Shown here: piece after piece, positions 1-6,900 of the stretch
How the letters are laid out: every line of letters begins with the position of its first letter
How positions within the stretch are numbered: position 1 is the stretch's first letter
DNA from: CG1-02-33-12 sp964403775
GTDB lineage: Archaea; Nanobdellota; Nanobdellia; Woesearchaeales; CG1-02-33-12
DNA: 17,735 nucleotides
Assembly (NCBI GenBank): GCA_964403775.1
Contig: CAYOHL010000013.1
Location: forward strand, 1 to 17,735
Reading direction: 5' to 3'
Position numbers and translations under genes: made by a program
The notes under the pieces: generated by a model
What the model saw: the letters and a program-made list of their open reading frames with translations, nothing else
What the model was told of the DNA's origin: nothing
Database searches by the model: none

Positions 1-54
1 AAGTATTCCTGCAAGCAATGTTAACAAACCAATTATTACAATCATTATTATCAT
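1..54 (-). CDS. Partial small membrane protein (5' end only)
   Basis: Reading leftward from an ATG at 52-54, the frame is open to the window edge and encodes MIIMIVIIGLLTLLAGIL, a hydrophobic stretch typical of a transmembrane helix or signal anchor. A GGTGA Shine-Dalgarno motif (61-65 on the plus strand as TCACC) lies 6 nt upstream of the ATG. The gene follows the stop of the 387-residue membrane protein by 25 nt, so the two are probably co-transcribed. Only 18 codons are visible and the family cannot be assigned. Confidence 0.5.
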   Translation of the reverse strand, partial: MIIMIVIIGLLTLLAGIL

Positions 55-79
55 TTTTTATCACCTTTGTTTTTTATTT

Positions 80-1243
80 TTATTTTATTTGACAAACTAT
101 TGTGTTTTTGTGAGAATGACGTAACATACCTGCCCAGTTGCCAGTTGCATTTGTAGGTCCACCTTTACCAATTATTGTAACTCCAAGTAAATTACCTTTT
201 ATTTGGTCCCTATTTTTAGTTAATTTTAGTTTTAAATTAATGCTTTGACCCCCCTTTAATGAACCTGCGTTTGGACTTACTTCAAGTGCTTTACTAGAAT
301 TTGCTCTCCAATATAGTGTGCCTCCTCCACCATTCCTAACCCTGACATATGTTGTGTCATTATTCATTAAATCACTATTTTTAATAGTTTTGTTTTGATT
401 TACTATCCTTATATTGCCTGAATACACCTCAAAAAGTGCCTCTTGTCGCGGTTTACGTGGAGGTACTGGATGAGGGTGAGGTCTCGGTTGTGATTGACTT
501 TGTCTTTGTGATTGACTTTGTTGTTGGTTTGCATTTGCATTAGCTGAAACTCCTATGTAAGTTGGTTGTTGAGGTTCTCTATCACGGTCTCCTCCTCCAT
601 CTCCACCTCCGCCTTGGTATTGTGGTTCATATCGTGGTTGGGTAGTTCTTGCATACTGGCTTGTGCCAGAAAATGATCTTAACAGACAGGCAATACCTAG
701 AATAATGCATATCCATTTGCCCCATGGGCCTATAACAGGCAGTAATTCATCTAGTTGGTATATCCCTGTTATTATGTCTGTTAGCTGGTGAAAAATCCAA
801 GCAATAAAAAAATAAAACAATGCCCATACAACTCCAAAGGCCTTGTGCTGTTTTATGGGAAAATAACTGTTGAGTATAAGCAGTGTGCCTCCTATTATTG
901 CTAATATAAGCAATACAATTCCTAAAACACCATAGGCAGAGCCAATGTAATAAATATACTCATTGGGTATAAACCTTACTGCAATCAATGAAAAAACAAT
1001 TGAGAATATTGTAGATATCCCTTTATTCCCAGAAAACATTTTGGTTGATGCCCCAAAAATTATTGCAAATAATATAATCCAGACACCTGCCTTTAAGAAC
1101 ATAAATGCAACATTTTCCCCTGCTCCAAAAAGAAAGCTGAACATGCTGTAAACCCCTTCCCACTGTGCACTGACAATTGGTATTAATAAGGCTAGGAAAA
1201 AAGAATATAAAACTAATAAACCTCTTTTTTTGTTTAAAAGCAT
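80..1243 (-). CDS. Multi-pass membrane protein with low-complexity linker and C-terminal BACON/Ig-like domain
   Basis: This 387-residue protein of unknown function has a clear architecture. Residues 1-26 look like a signal peptide ending VSA before QWEG. About five hydrophobic helices follow (roughly 46-66, 75-92, 103-127, 136-156, 173-191). Residues 192-265 are a disordered linker: Gly/Asp-rich, then Gln/Ser repeats, then His/Pro-rich. Residues about 270-387 are beta-rich, with the pattern GGGGTLYWRANSS, LEVSPNAGSLKGG and a strand of alternating Leu/Lys, as in BACON or related Ig-like domains (Leu-x-Trp ... SPxxGxLxGG). By inference that domain faces the outside and binds a surface ligand. 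A BRE/TATA at 1268-1281 puts the transcript start within a few bases of the ATG. It lies directly downstream of the 445-residue membrane gene. The domain call rests on motif shape only. Confidence 0.8.
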   Translation of the reverse strand: MLLNKKRGLLVLYSFFLALLIPIVSAQWEGVYSMFSFLFGAGENVAFMFLKAGVWIILFAIIFGASTKMFSGNKGISTIFSIVFSLIAVRFIPNEYIYYIGSAYGVLGIVLLILAIIGGTLLILNSYFPIKQHKAFGVVWALFYFFIAWIFHQLTDIITGIYQLDELLPVIGPWGKWICIILGIACLLRSFSGTSQYARTTQPRYEPQYQGGGGDGGGDRDREPQQPTYIGVSANANANQQQSQSQRQSQSQPRPHPHPVPPRKPRQEALFEVYSGNIRIVNQNKTIKNSDLMNNDTTYVRVRNGGGGTLYWRANSSKALEVSPNAGSLKGGQSINLKLKLTKNRDQIKGNLLGVTIIGKGGPTNATGNWAGMLRHSHKNTIVCQIK

Positions 1244-1267
1244 TTTATACTATTTTTAACTCCAGAT

Positions 1268-1281
1268 TATTTAAATCTTTC
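1268..1281 (-). promoter_or_regulatory. BRE/TATA promoter of the 387-aa membrane protein gene
   Basis: On the minus strand the sequence reads GAAAGATTTAAATA, an archaeal BRE plus TATA box. Its centre is about 30 nt upstream of the ATG at 1243, so the expected 5' leader is 0-5 nt. The same GAAAGATTTA core recurs at 10757-10770 and 11187-11200. Confidence 0.6.
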
Positions 1282-1283
1282 TG

Positions 1284-2621
1284 TTAATTTTTATAATCTT
1301 GAGGAGCCTCTTTTTCTTTTTCACGCCAATGAGCCCTCCATGCATTAATTGGTCCTGAAAATCTTGTAATACAATTCTTTAGTTCTTCTAGCTTTTTCTC
1401 ACAATTTTCAATTTCAACATAATTAGACCTCCTGATTCTCCCGTCATCAACTGATTTTACATAATTTACATCTTTTTTAAGCTCTTTATCAAGCTTTTCT
1501 TCTGTTTCCTTCTCAAACCACTCTATCTCTGATTCTAAGGTATCCCTAAACATTGTTCTGTAGAAATCAAAATTTACATTTTTTCCACTTCCTATGTTTA
1601 ATTTATCCTTACCCAATAGATTTTTTTCAACCCATGATTCATATCTGCCAAATTTTTTGTTTCCTAGGTTTTCTTTTACTTTTTTGTAAAATTCATCTAT
1701 TGTGGGAAAAATTAAAGTACCATTTTTTTTAGTTTTTATTGTATCATAAAGCCCTAATTTTTCTACTGTTTCAAGCATGTATCTCCTACAACTGTATTTT
1801 GCTATCTCTTTGTGAGGGTCAAATGCTTCTATTTGTTTTCCTTTCTTATAGGTTCTTATTTCATCTTTGAGCAAATTTCCCATCCTGGTTTCAACTTCAT
1901 CAAAAATTGATTCATCATGAGAAAGATTGAAATATGTCCCAACTCCTTTCTTTTTTAACCTTCCTAAAAAGTCTTTAAATTGTTTTTCATGAAAATCATC
2001 ATGTCTTTCTGGGAAAAGCTCAAAACCCATCCCTTTTATTTTTTTGTTAATTTTTTCTCTAAATTGTTTGTCATTTTCCCCTTTTCTTTTTACAATCACA
2101 CAATTAGGTAATCTTGCATAACCTACGCAAAAAACATCTTTTGTATAACCTCCATAAAAGTTGCTATTGTTGTTTTTTATTAGGTCTTTTAGTGGTGATA
2201 TGATAGCAACATTGGCATCCTTCCAGTTGGCTATTCCTGCATTAACTGGGATGACCATATGGTTAAGTGTAAAATGGATTGTTGGTCTTCCAGGACTAGC
2301 ATAAAAAATATTTCCTTGGTTGTTAAGATAATCCTTTTTTGTAACCCTTATTGCTACCAAATCATTTACCTTAAGTTCTTCAGAATCCTTTTTATTGTGT
2401 TCCTTTTTAACCCTTTCCTCTAGGCTTATGTCTGAGCCACCAACCAGCATTATTCCAGCAATCCATATCAAAAAGAATCCGAAAATTAAGTTTGAGCTTG
2501 GATCAATAGCATTTGATATTCCTATCGTAGCTCCTGTTATATTTCCTTCAAAATTTAAGATAAAAAATAGGCCGACTATGATAAGAATAAAACTCGTTAC
2601 CACAACTCTTTTTTGTTTCAT
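1284..2621 (-). CDS. Membrane-anchored hypothetical protein (two N-terminal TM helices, large soluble domain)
   Basis: I do not recognise a family for this 445-residue protein. Two hydrophobic helices at about 8-24 and 45-62 are joined by a short loop containing ITGATIGIS. The remaining ~380 residues are charged and probably cytoplasmic. Residues 105-150 form a compact, conserved-looking block (FYASPGRPTIHFTLNH, then VIPVNAGIANW and a VAIISPLKDL strand) that resembles the start of an alpha/beta enzymatic fold. Three cysteines or cysteine pairs occur (C165/C174, C279, C404/C417). The C-terminal third is Lys/Glu-rich and helical. A TATA box at 2643-2650 is centred about 25 nt from the ATG, implying a leaderless mRNA. 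Its stop lies 40 nt from the next ATG in the same direction. Function unknown. Confidence 0.75.
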   Translation of the reverse strand: MKQKRVVVTSFILIIVGLFFILNFEGNITGATIGISNAIDPSSNLIFGFFLIWIAGIMLVGGSDISLEERVKKEHNKKDSEELKVNDLVAIRVTKKDYLNNQGNIFYASPGRPTIHFTLNHMVIPVNAGIANWKDANVAIISPLKDLIKNNNSNFYGGYTKDVFCVGYARLPNCVIVKRKGENDKQFREKINKKIKGMGFELFPERHDDFHEKQFKDFLGRLKKKGVGTYFNLSHDESIFDEVETRMGNLLKDEIRTYKKGKQIEAFDPHKEIAKYSCRRYMLETVEKLGLYDTIKTKKNGTLIFPTIDEFYKKVKENLGNKKFGRYESWVEKNLLGKDKLNIGSGKNVNFDFYRTMFRDTLESEIEWFEKETEEKLDKELKKDVNYVKSVDDGRIRRSNYVEIENCEKKLEELKNCITRFSGPINAWRAHWREKEKEAPQDYKN

Positions 2622-2642
2622 TAATCCAAATATTCTTTATTA

Positions 2643-2650
2643 TATATAAA
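2643..2650 (-). promoter_or_regulatory. TATA box of the 445-aa gene
   Basis: The minus strand reads TTTATATA here, centred ~25 nt upstream of the ATG at 2621, the spacing expected of a leaderless archaeal transcript. It is divergent from the rpl21e promoter about 50 nt away. Confidence 0.55.
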
Positions 2651-2698
2651 AACATTTCTAAATTCTGGCTTTACATGAAAAAATCTTAAATCAAAAGC

Positions 2699-2708
2699 TT
2701 TTTATAAT
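2699..2708 (+). promoter_or_regulatory. TATA box of the rpl21e-rpoF operon
   Basis: TTTTTATAAT is centred about 33 nt before the ATG at 2736, predicting a leader of roughly 7 nt with no convincing Shine-Dalgarno sequence. It is divergent from the promoter at 2643-2650. Confidence 0.5.
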
Positions 2709-2735
2709 AGTGAAATTTCCTTTTTAGGGTTTAAA

Positions 2736-3032
2736 ATGGTTCAAAGGACAGGCGGCTTCAGGAGAAAAACAAGGCACAAATTGTCAAAGCCAAGAAGAAG
2801 CAGGGGTAAGATAAGCGTCAAAAAGTTTTTTCAAAGCTTTGAAAAGGGAGATAAAGTAGTTTTGAGTGCAGAGCCAGCTGTGCATAAGGGAACGTATTTT
2901 CCAAAATTTCATAGCAAGACAGGCATAATAAAGAAAAAGATAGGAAGCTGCTACAAGGTACTGATTAGGGATGGCAAAAAAGAAAAAAATTTATTAATCC
3001 ACCCAATTCATCTTAAAAAGATTAAGGTATGA
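2736..3032 (+). CDS. rpl21e: Large ribosomal subunit protein L21e
   Basis: This 98-residue basic protein matches archaeal/eukaryotic L21e over its whole length. The N-terminus is the typical R-T-G-G-F-R-R-K-T-R-H-K block, followed by a KGDKVVLSAEPAVHKG strand region and a C-terminal barrel segment containing KTGIIKKKIGSCYKVLIRDG. L21e binds 23S/5S rRNA in the large subunit; bacteria lack it. Its final codons overlap the start of rpoF by an ATGA, indicating translational coupling. L21e-RpoF-DUF655 is a well-known archaeal gene order, which supports all three calls. Confidence 0.96.
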   Translation: MVQRTGGFRRKTRHKLSKPRRSRGKISVKKFFQSFEKGDKVVLSAEPAVHKGTYFPKFHSKTGIIKKKIGSCYKVLIRDGKKEKNLLIHPIHLKKIKV

Positions 3033-3391
3033 AAATGGTAAAACCAGAAATAATATCTGAAAAACCAATTACTGTAACAGAGCTGAAGCAGGAGATTGAC
3101 AAAATAAAGAAGCGTGACAAAGAGCCAAACTTCAGGGTTGGCAAAACAGAAGACTATGTAAACCAGTTTGTGGACTTAAGCAAGACAGAGGAAGAGGAAC
3201 TAGTCAAAAAATTAGAAAAACTCAATATTCCAAGGCTTAAGGACATACACATAACAAAAATAGCTGACATACTGCCAAAAACAGTTGATGACCTAAAGAT
3301 AATTCTGCAGGGCTATACAATAACAGTCAACAATGATAACATGAAAAAAATTGTTGATGTTGTTAAGGATTTTGCTGAAAAAAAGAAGTAA
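3029..3391 (+). CDS. rpoF: DNA-directed RNA polymerase subunit F (Rpb4 homologue)
   Basis: The 120-residue product is RpoF/Rpb4, which pairs with RpoE (Rpb7) to form the polymerase stalk involved in open-complex formation and termination. Visible features are an N-terminal segment with PEIISEKPITVTELKQEI, the central YVNQFVDLSK helix, and the C-terminal HRDC-like helices (LKDIHITKIADILPKT, then LKIILQGY and a last helix ending FAEKKK). The start overlaps the rpl21e stop (ATGA at 3029). A second in-frame ATG at 3035 would give MVKPEII and is an equally possible start. A T-rich tract follows the stop codon. Confidence 0.95.
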   Translation: MKMVKPEIISEKPITVTELKQEIDKIKKRDKEPNFRVGKTEDYVNQFVDLSKTEEEELVKKLEKLNIPRLKDIHITKIADILPKTVDDLKIILQGYTITVNNDNMKKIVDVVKDFAEKKK

Positions 3392-3406
3392 TCTTTTTTG
3401 TTTTTC
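3392..3406 (+). terminator. T-rich archaeal terminator after rpoF
   Basis: The stop codon of rpoF is followed immediately by TCTTTTTTGTTTTTC with no hairpin, the oligo-T form of an archaeal terminator. It fits with the downstream DUF655 gene having its own promoter at 3439-3446. Confidence 0.5.
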
Positions 3407-3438
3407 TGAACTACAACAACTAGTCTAAAAAACAAAAG

Positions 3439-3446
3439 TTTATAAA
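3439..3446 (+). promoter_or_regulatory. TATA box of the DUF655 gene, decides the start
   Basis: TTTATAAA is centred about 29 nt before the ATG at 3472. The predicted transcription start falls at about 3468-3472, downstream of the GTG at 3463, so the leaderless ATG is the better start. Confidence 0.55.
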
Positions 3447-3471
3447 CAAGAAAAAACAATTTGTGGTTAAG

Positions 3472-4032
3472 ATGGAAACGTATGAGAGGGAAGAATATGT
3501 AACTATACTTGACTTTTTGCCAAATGGCTATCCATTTGACACAAGGCCGAGCCACCAGAAGACTGCAATAGCCCAGGCCATAGGCAAAAAGCGTTTTGTT
3601 TTATTGGAGCTTGTTCCAAAAAAAGATGTGTTCCTGCAGCCACATGAAGAGGTTTATATCGGACAAGATAAAAGGGACAAGGTGCATCATATCAATGGAA
3701 AACTGCCTTTTTCAAGACTAACAACAACTGCAAAGGCAGAGCTGGACTTTATAGTAAAGGAGATTGTTGAAAAAAATGAGCAGCGGTTTGTTGATTTTTT
3801 TAATAATGCACAGCCATTAAGCACAAGAATGCACTCCATAGAATTATTGCCGGGGATGGGCAAGAAAAGAATGTGGGAAATACTTGAAGAGAGAAAGATA
3901 AAGCCCTTCGAGAGCTTTGCGGATATGAAGAAAAGAGTGCATTTAATGCCTGATCCAAAAAAGGTAGTAATAAAAAGAATAATGCAGGAGTTAAGCGGAA
4001 AAGAAAAACACCTTTTGTTTACTGAAGGTTGA
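3472..4032 (+). CDS. DUF655 family protein (helix-hairpin-helix, predicted nucleic-acid binding)
   Basis: This archaea-specific DUF655 (COG1491) protein is 186 residues from the ATG at 3472; an upstream GTG at 3463 would add three. The N-terminal half begins ETYEREEYVTILDFLPNG and forms the beta-barrel part with YIGQDKRDKVHHINGKL. The C-terminal half has a helix-hairpin-helix, LLPGMGKKRMWEILEER, followed by FESFADMKKRV, like non-specific DNA/RNA-binding HhH modules. It follows L21e and RpoF as in many archaea, suggesting a role in RNA or ribosome metabolism, but the molecular function is not established. The rRNA dimethylase ksgA that often follows is not here; an unrelated convergent gene starts 2 nt after the stop. 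Confidence 0.92.
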   Translation: METYEREEYVTILDFLPNGYPFDTRPSHQKTAIAQAIGKKRFVLLELVPKKDVFLQPHEEVYIGQDKRDKVHHINGKLPFSRLTTTAKAELDFIVKEIVEKNEQRFVDFFNNAQPLSTRMHSIELLPGMGKKRMWEILEERKIKPFESFADMKKRVHLMPDPKKVVIKRIMQELSGKEKHLLFTEG

Positions 4033-4034
4033 TT

Positions 4035-5012
4035 TTAATTATCTGGGCTGCTATTTGGTATATATTCTTTAATCAGTTTTTTTATACCTGTGTATGCATT
4101 AATCCATCTTGCTATGTTGTCTTTTGTTTGCTCTTTTGGCCAGCCGAAAATAGAAAATGAGCTTTTCCCTAATTCATTAACTACCTCTCTTTTTATCTCG
4201 CCTACGCAGAAATCAACAAATTTACCATCTTTGCTTACATAAGCATCTCTTAATGCATCAAAATAGCTCATTAGTTTCTCTTCAAACAAACTTATTTTTT
4301 TTTCTAACCCTTGATGAAGGACATTTAAAAGTTTTTTTGATTCCTCTTTTTTCAGCTGCTGCAAATATGGTTCTTCAGATGAAATCCTTGTCTTATCCCG
4401 ACTTTGAGAGAGCATATAATTCTCCAAATCTTTAATTATTTTAACCATCGTACTATCAATCATATCCTCGCCCTGCGTAATAATATGATTAGCTTTTACG
4501 CAGTTTAGGATGAGTGCATAATACTCAAATTTTTTAGATAAGTTTCTGTCAATATATGACTCAGCAGGGTAACCAAGGCTTTTCCAAATTTCAGATGCTT
4601 CCAAGTATTTTTTCTTGCCAAAATTAATATACGCCCTATTTCCAAACAATCCTGCATTTATTAATGCACTCTCTGCTGCATGCTCATACAGCCTGATTTT
4701 TTGTTCCGGGCTTTTAATATTCTCTGCCATAGAAATATCATCTTTTATTGATGTTGGTGGTATTGGTCTTAGATTTGCTTTAGTAAACCCAAAATTTTCT
4801 ATTTTGTGTTTTTCAATTTTTGAGTGCCTTGTTAGTATATCTGATAATTCATGAATAATTTCATTCCTCTCCTCATAAGTGGGAGATTCTTCAATAACAT
4901 CTTCAAGTACGAAAGATTTAACATTTTCAAGAAGGTCATATGCCGCTTCAACAATCTTAAAATAACCTTCTTCTATTTGATAATCACCTTCATTAGAAAA
5001 TTTTTCTTCCAT
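4035..5012 (-). CDS. Hypothetical alpha-helical protein
   Basis: This 325-residue protein shows no motif I recognise. It is acidic at the N-terminus and almost entirely predicted helical, without signal peptide or transmembrane segment. Residues about 100-175 (EQKIRLYEHAAESALINAGLFGN, then KYLEASEIWKSLG) have the spacing of TPR- or SEL1-like helix pairs: small residues at helix crossings and a repeated A-x-x-x-G pattern. A TPR-like scaffold is therefore possible but unproven. C-terminal helices contain conserved-looking GWPKEQTKDNIARWINAY. The TATA element at 5034-5044 is ~27 nt upstream of the ATG, so the mRNA is probably leaderless. The gene is convergent with DUF655 with only 2 nt between stop codons. 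It is probably lineage-specific. Confidence 0.7.
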   Translation of the reverse strand: MEEKFSNEGDYQIEEGYFKIVEAAYDLLENVKSFVLEDVIEESPTYEERNEIIHELSDILTRHSKIEKHKIENFGFTKANLRPIPPTSIKDDISMAENIKSPEQKIRLYEHAAESALINAGLFGNRAYINFGKKKYLEASEIWKSLGYPAESYIDRNLSKKFEYYALILNCVKANHIITQGEDMIDSTMVKIIKDLENYMLSQSRDKTRISSEEPYLQQLKKEESKKLLNVLHQGLEKKISLFEEKLMSYFDALRDAYVSKDGKFVDFCVGEIKREVVNELGKSSFSIFGWPKEQTKDNIARWINAYTGIKKLIKEYIPNSSPDN

Positions 5013-5033
5013 GACTATTCTTATGTAGCAATT

Positions 5034-5044
5034 GTTTAAATAAT
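5034..5044 (-). promoter_or_regulatory. TATA box of the 325-aa gene
   Basis: The minus strand reads TTATTTAAAC, centred ~27 nt upstream of the ATG at 5012, consistent with leaderless transcription. Confidence 0.5.
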
Positions 5045-5074
5045 TTTTGTTTTATGCGCTTTCTTTATATGTTT

Positions 5075-5260
5075 TTAAGTTTCCTGGCTGAATAACCACA
5101 TGCCAAAAAAATAGGCAAGCGACAGGCTTATTATGAAGGGTATTAAAGCTGATGAAAAATCATCTGGCTGAAACACAAAATAAAGGATTGCAAAGAAGAT
5201 AACAAACAACAGAAAAATTGTTCTCCCAGGGCCTGTTTCAGGGCTTTTTGTTTTTGCCAT
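5075..5260 (-). CDS. Small two-helix membrane protein
   Basis: This 61-residue protein has a short polar N-terminus (MAKTKSPETGPGR) and two hydrophobic helices at about 13-30 and 36-56, joined by a short acidic loop (QPDDFSS). No family is recognisable. A TATA box (5284-5291) sits 27 nt from the ATG, giving a leaderless mRNA. It is divergent from another two-helix protein of similar size; the two promoters are less than 30 nt apart, so they may be co-controlled. Confidence 0.6.
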   Translation of the reverse strand: MAKTKSPETGPGRTIFLLFVIFFAILYFVFQPDDFSSALIPFIISLSLAYFFGMWLFSQET

Positions 5261-5283
5261 ACCCTATAAATTTGCATAATTAA

Positions 5284-5291
5284 TATTTAAA
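5284..5291 (-). promoter_or_regulatory. TATA box of the 61-aa membrane protein gene
   Basis: The minus strand reads TTTAAATA, centred 27 nt from the ATG at 5260. Confidence 0.55.
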
Positions 5292-5308
5292 TCCATCGAA
5301 AACAAAAA

Positions 5309-5318
5309 TTTTAAATAC
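5309..5318 (+). promoter_or_regulatory. TATA box of the 65-aa membrane protein gene
   Basis: TTTTAAATAC lies about 48 nt upstream of the ATG at 5362. The predicted leader is ~24 nt and carries the Shine-Dalgarno motif GAGGTGG (5351-5357). Confidence 0.5.
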
Positions 5319-5361
5319 ATAAAGGACTACCCTACCTTAACTTAATAGTTGAGGTGGAAAA

Positions 5362-5559
5362 ATGAAGGAGAGAACAAGGGAATCGTTAAAGAAATGGTTT
5401 AGGGTTATATTGGGACTGCTACTAATAATAGCTGGAATATGTACTTATGTTACATGGGGAAAATGGCTGCCTGACCTATTAACCTTAATAAAAGGAGCTT
5501 TTGGTCTTGTCATTATCCTTATAGGCCTTATGTTTATATTTATAGGATTGTCTGACTAA
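5362..5559 (+). CDS. Small two-helix membrane protein
   Basis: This 65-residue protein has a basic N-terminus (MKERTRESLKKWFR) and two hydrophobic helices, about 13-31 and 40-62, separated by WGKWLPDLLTLIKG. The positive-inside rule places the N-terminus in the cytoplasm and predicts a hairpin. A strong Shine-Dalgarno sequence GAGGTGG lies 4 nt before the ATG, unlike the leaderless neighbour on the other strand. No family is recognised. Its stop is 6 nt from the convergent stop of aIF2-gamma. Confidence 0.65.
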   Translation: MKERTRESLKKWFRVILGLLLIIAGICTYVTWGKWLPDLLTLIKGAFGLVIILIGLMFIFIGLSD

Positions 5560-5565
5560 GGTATT

Positions 5566-6900
5566 TTATTCCTTAATAATCCCATAGCCTATTAGGCGCC
5601 ATCTTGTGCCTATTCTTCTTGATACAGAAATCCTCGAGCCCTGCTCTGCACAAACCGGAATCTTCAGGCTGCAGCTGACAGCACCCTTTTTAAGTTCTGT
5701 AACAAAGCCAACTGTGGCTGCAGAGTTAACATTTAACATAAGAACCTCATTTAGTTTTATTGGCTTTACAGCAATATCCTCTTTGAGTCCAACAACCCTT
5801 TCAAGGAGATGAGTTTCAACTATGATCTTATACCAGACCTTTGGCAGCATATCTTTTTTTCCAACAACCGCCCCGGTTAAACTGTCTGACTTTACAATAG
5901 CCGGGTCCAGCAAGGTCATAACACCTATTGATCCTCCTGGTAAAATCTCTTTTACAGAGCATCCGCCGGTCATTAAACCAACAATCTTTGTGGTTATTGG
6001 TTCCCATAATGTTTTTCCGCCTTTCTCAACACTTCTTCCTGGCCTTATCTCTATCTCCTCATTAATCATAAGCTTTCCCTGCTTTAATGCTCCGCCTAAA
6101 ACCCCACCTTTTATTTTTAGCGGGTCAGAGCCAGGCTGGTTTATATCAAATGACCTTGCAACAAACATCATAGGCTCTTTTGATGTATCCCTTTTTGGAA
6201 CCTCAAAATATTCTATCATGGCGCTTATTAAATTGTCAATATTTGTGCTGTGCTGTGCTGATATGGGAATAACCCTAGAATCCTTATATTGTGTTTCTTT
6301 GATGAATTCCTTTATCTGGTTGTAATTTTTAATTGCCTGCTCGTCTGAGACAACATCTATCTTGTTCTGTACAATTATTATTTTCTTTATCCCTGATATT
6401 TCAAGAGCCATTAAATGCTCTCTTGTTTGCGGCTGAGGGCATTCCTCATTTGCAGCTATAAGCAACAAAGCATAATCTATTATAGTGGACCCCGAGAGCA
6501 TTGTTGCCATAAGGCTCTCATGTCCAGGAGCATCAACAAAAGATACCTTCCTTAATGGCTTTGTCTGTGTTTTGCACCTGGGGCATTTATCATTAACACA
6601 AAAGCACTCTGGCTCATTACACTTAGGGCATTTCCTGAAGACAGCATCTGCATAACCAAGCCGTATTGTAATGCCTCTTTTAAGCTCTTCAGAATGAGTG
6701 TCAGTCCATTTGCCAGATAATGCCTTAACAAGAGTTGTTTTTCCATGGTCAACATGCCCAACAAGGCCAATGTTTATCTCTGGCTGGACAGTCTCTTTAG
6801 GTTCCTTGGTTTCTTTAGGCTTTTTTAAAGGTTCCTTAACAGCTTTTTTAGAGCCATTTTTTTTGGTTTTGACTTTCTTTGGTTTAGATTTTTTTTGCAT
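5566..6900 (-). CDS. eif2g: Translation initiation factor aIF2 subunit gamma
   Basis: This 444-residue GTPase delivers Met-tRNAi to the small ribosomal subunit as part of the aIF2 heterotrimer. Motifs are intact: P-loop GHVDHGKT (48-55), switch I with RGITIRLGYA (75-84), DAPGH (123-127), NKID (179-182) and SAQ (214-216). A zinc knuckle is present with C91-x2-C94 and C106-x2-C109. Domains II and III follow with PGGSIGVMT and the C-terminal ISRR/WRLIGYG-type barrel. The unusual part is a ~40-residue Lys/Pro/Glu-rich N-terminal extension; most archaeal homologues begin just before QPEINIG. No other ATG, GTG or TTG lies between 6900 and the G domain, so it should be translated. The start overlaps the S6e coding end by 17 nt. 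Confidence 0.97.
   Translation of the reverse strand: MQKKSKPKKVKTKKNGSKKAVKEPLKKPKETKEPKETVQPEINIGLVGHVDHGKTTLVKALSGKWTDTHSEELKRGITIRLGYADAVFRKCPKCNEPECFCVNDKCPRCKTQTKPLRKVSFVDAPGHESLMATMLSGSTIIDYALLLIAANEECPQPQTREHLMALEISGIKKIIIVQNKIDVVSDEQAIKNYNQIKEFIKETQYKDSRVIPISAQHSTNIDNLISAMIEYFEVPKRDTSKEPMMFVARSFDINQPGSDPLKIKGGVLGGALKQGKLMINEEIEIRPGRSVEKGGKTLWEPITTKIVGLMTGGCSVKEILPGGSIGVMTLLDPAIVKSDSLTGAVVGKKDMLPKVWYKIIVETHLLERVVGLKEDIAVKPIKLNEVLMLNVNSAATVGFVTELKKGAVSCSLKIPVCAEQGSRISVSRRIGTRWRLIGYGIIKE

Noticed and set aside
478..560. Repetitive-looking tract considered as a tandem repeat or CRISPR-like unit
   Set aside because: It is the Gln/Ser/His/Pro linker of the membrane protein, coding and in frame, without regular repeat-spacer structure.
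3463..3471. GTG start adding three residues to DUF655
   Set aside because: It lies at or upstream of the predicted transcription start; the leaderless ATG at 3472 fits the TATA spacing.
5822..6325. Long plus-strand open frame opposite aIF2-gamma
   Set aside because: Antisense shadow of a certain gene; the translation has no family features.
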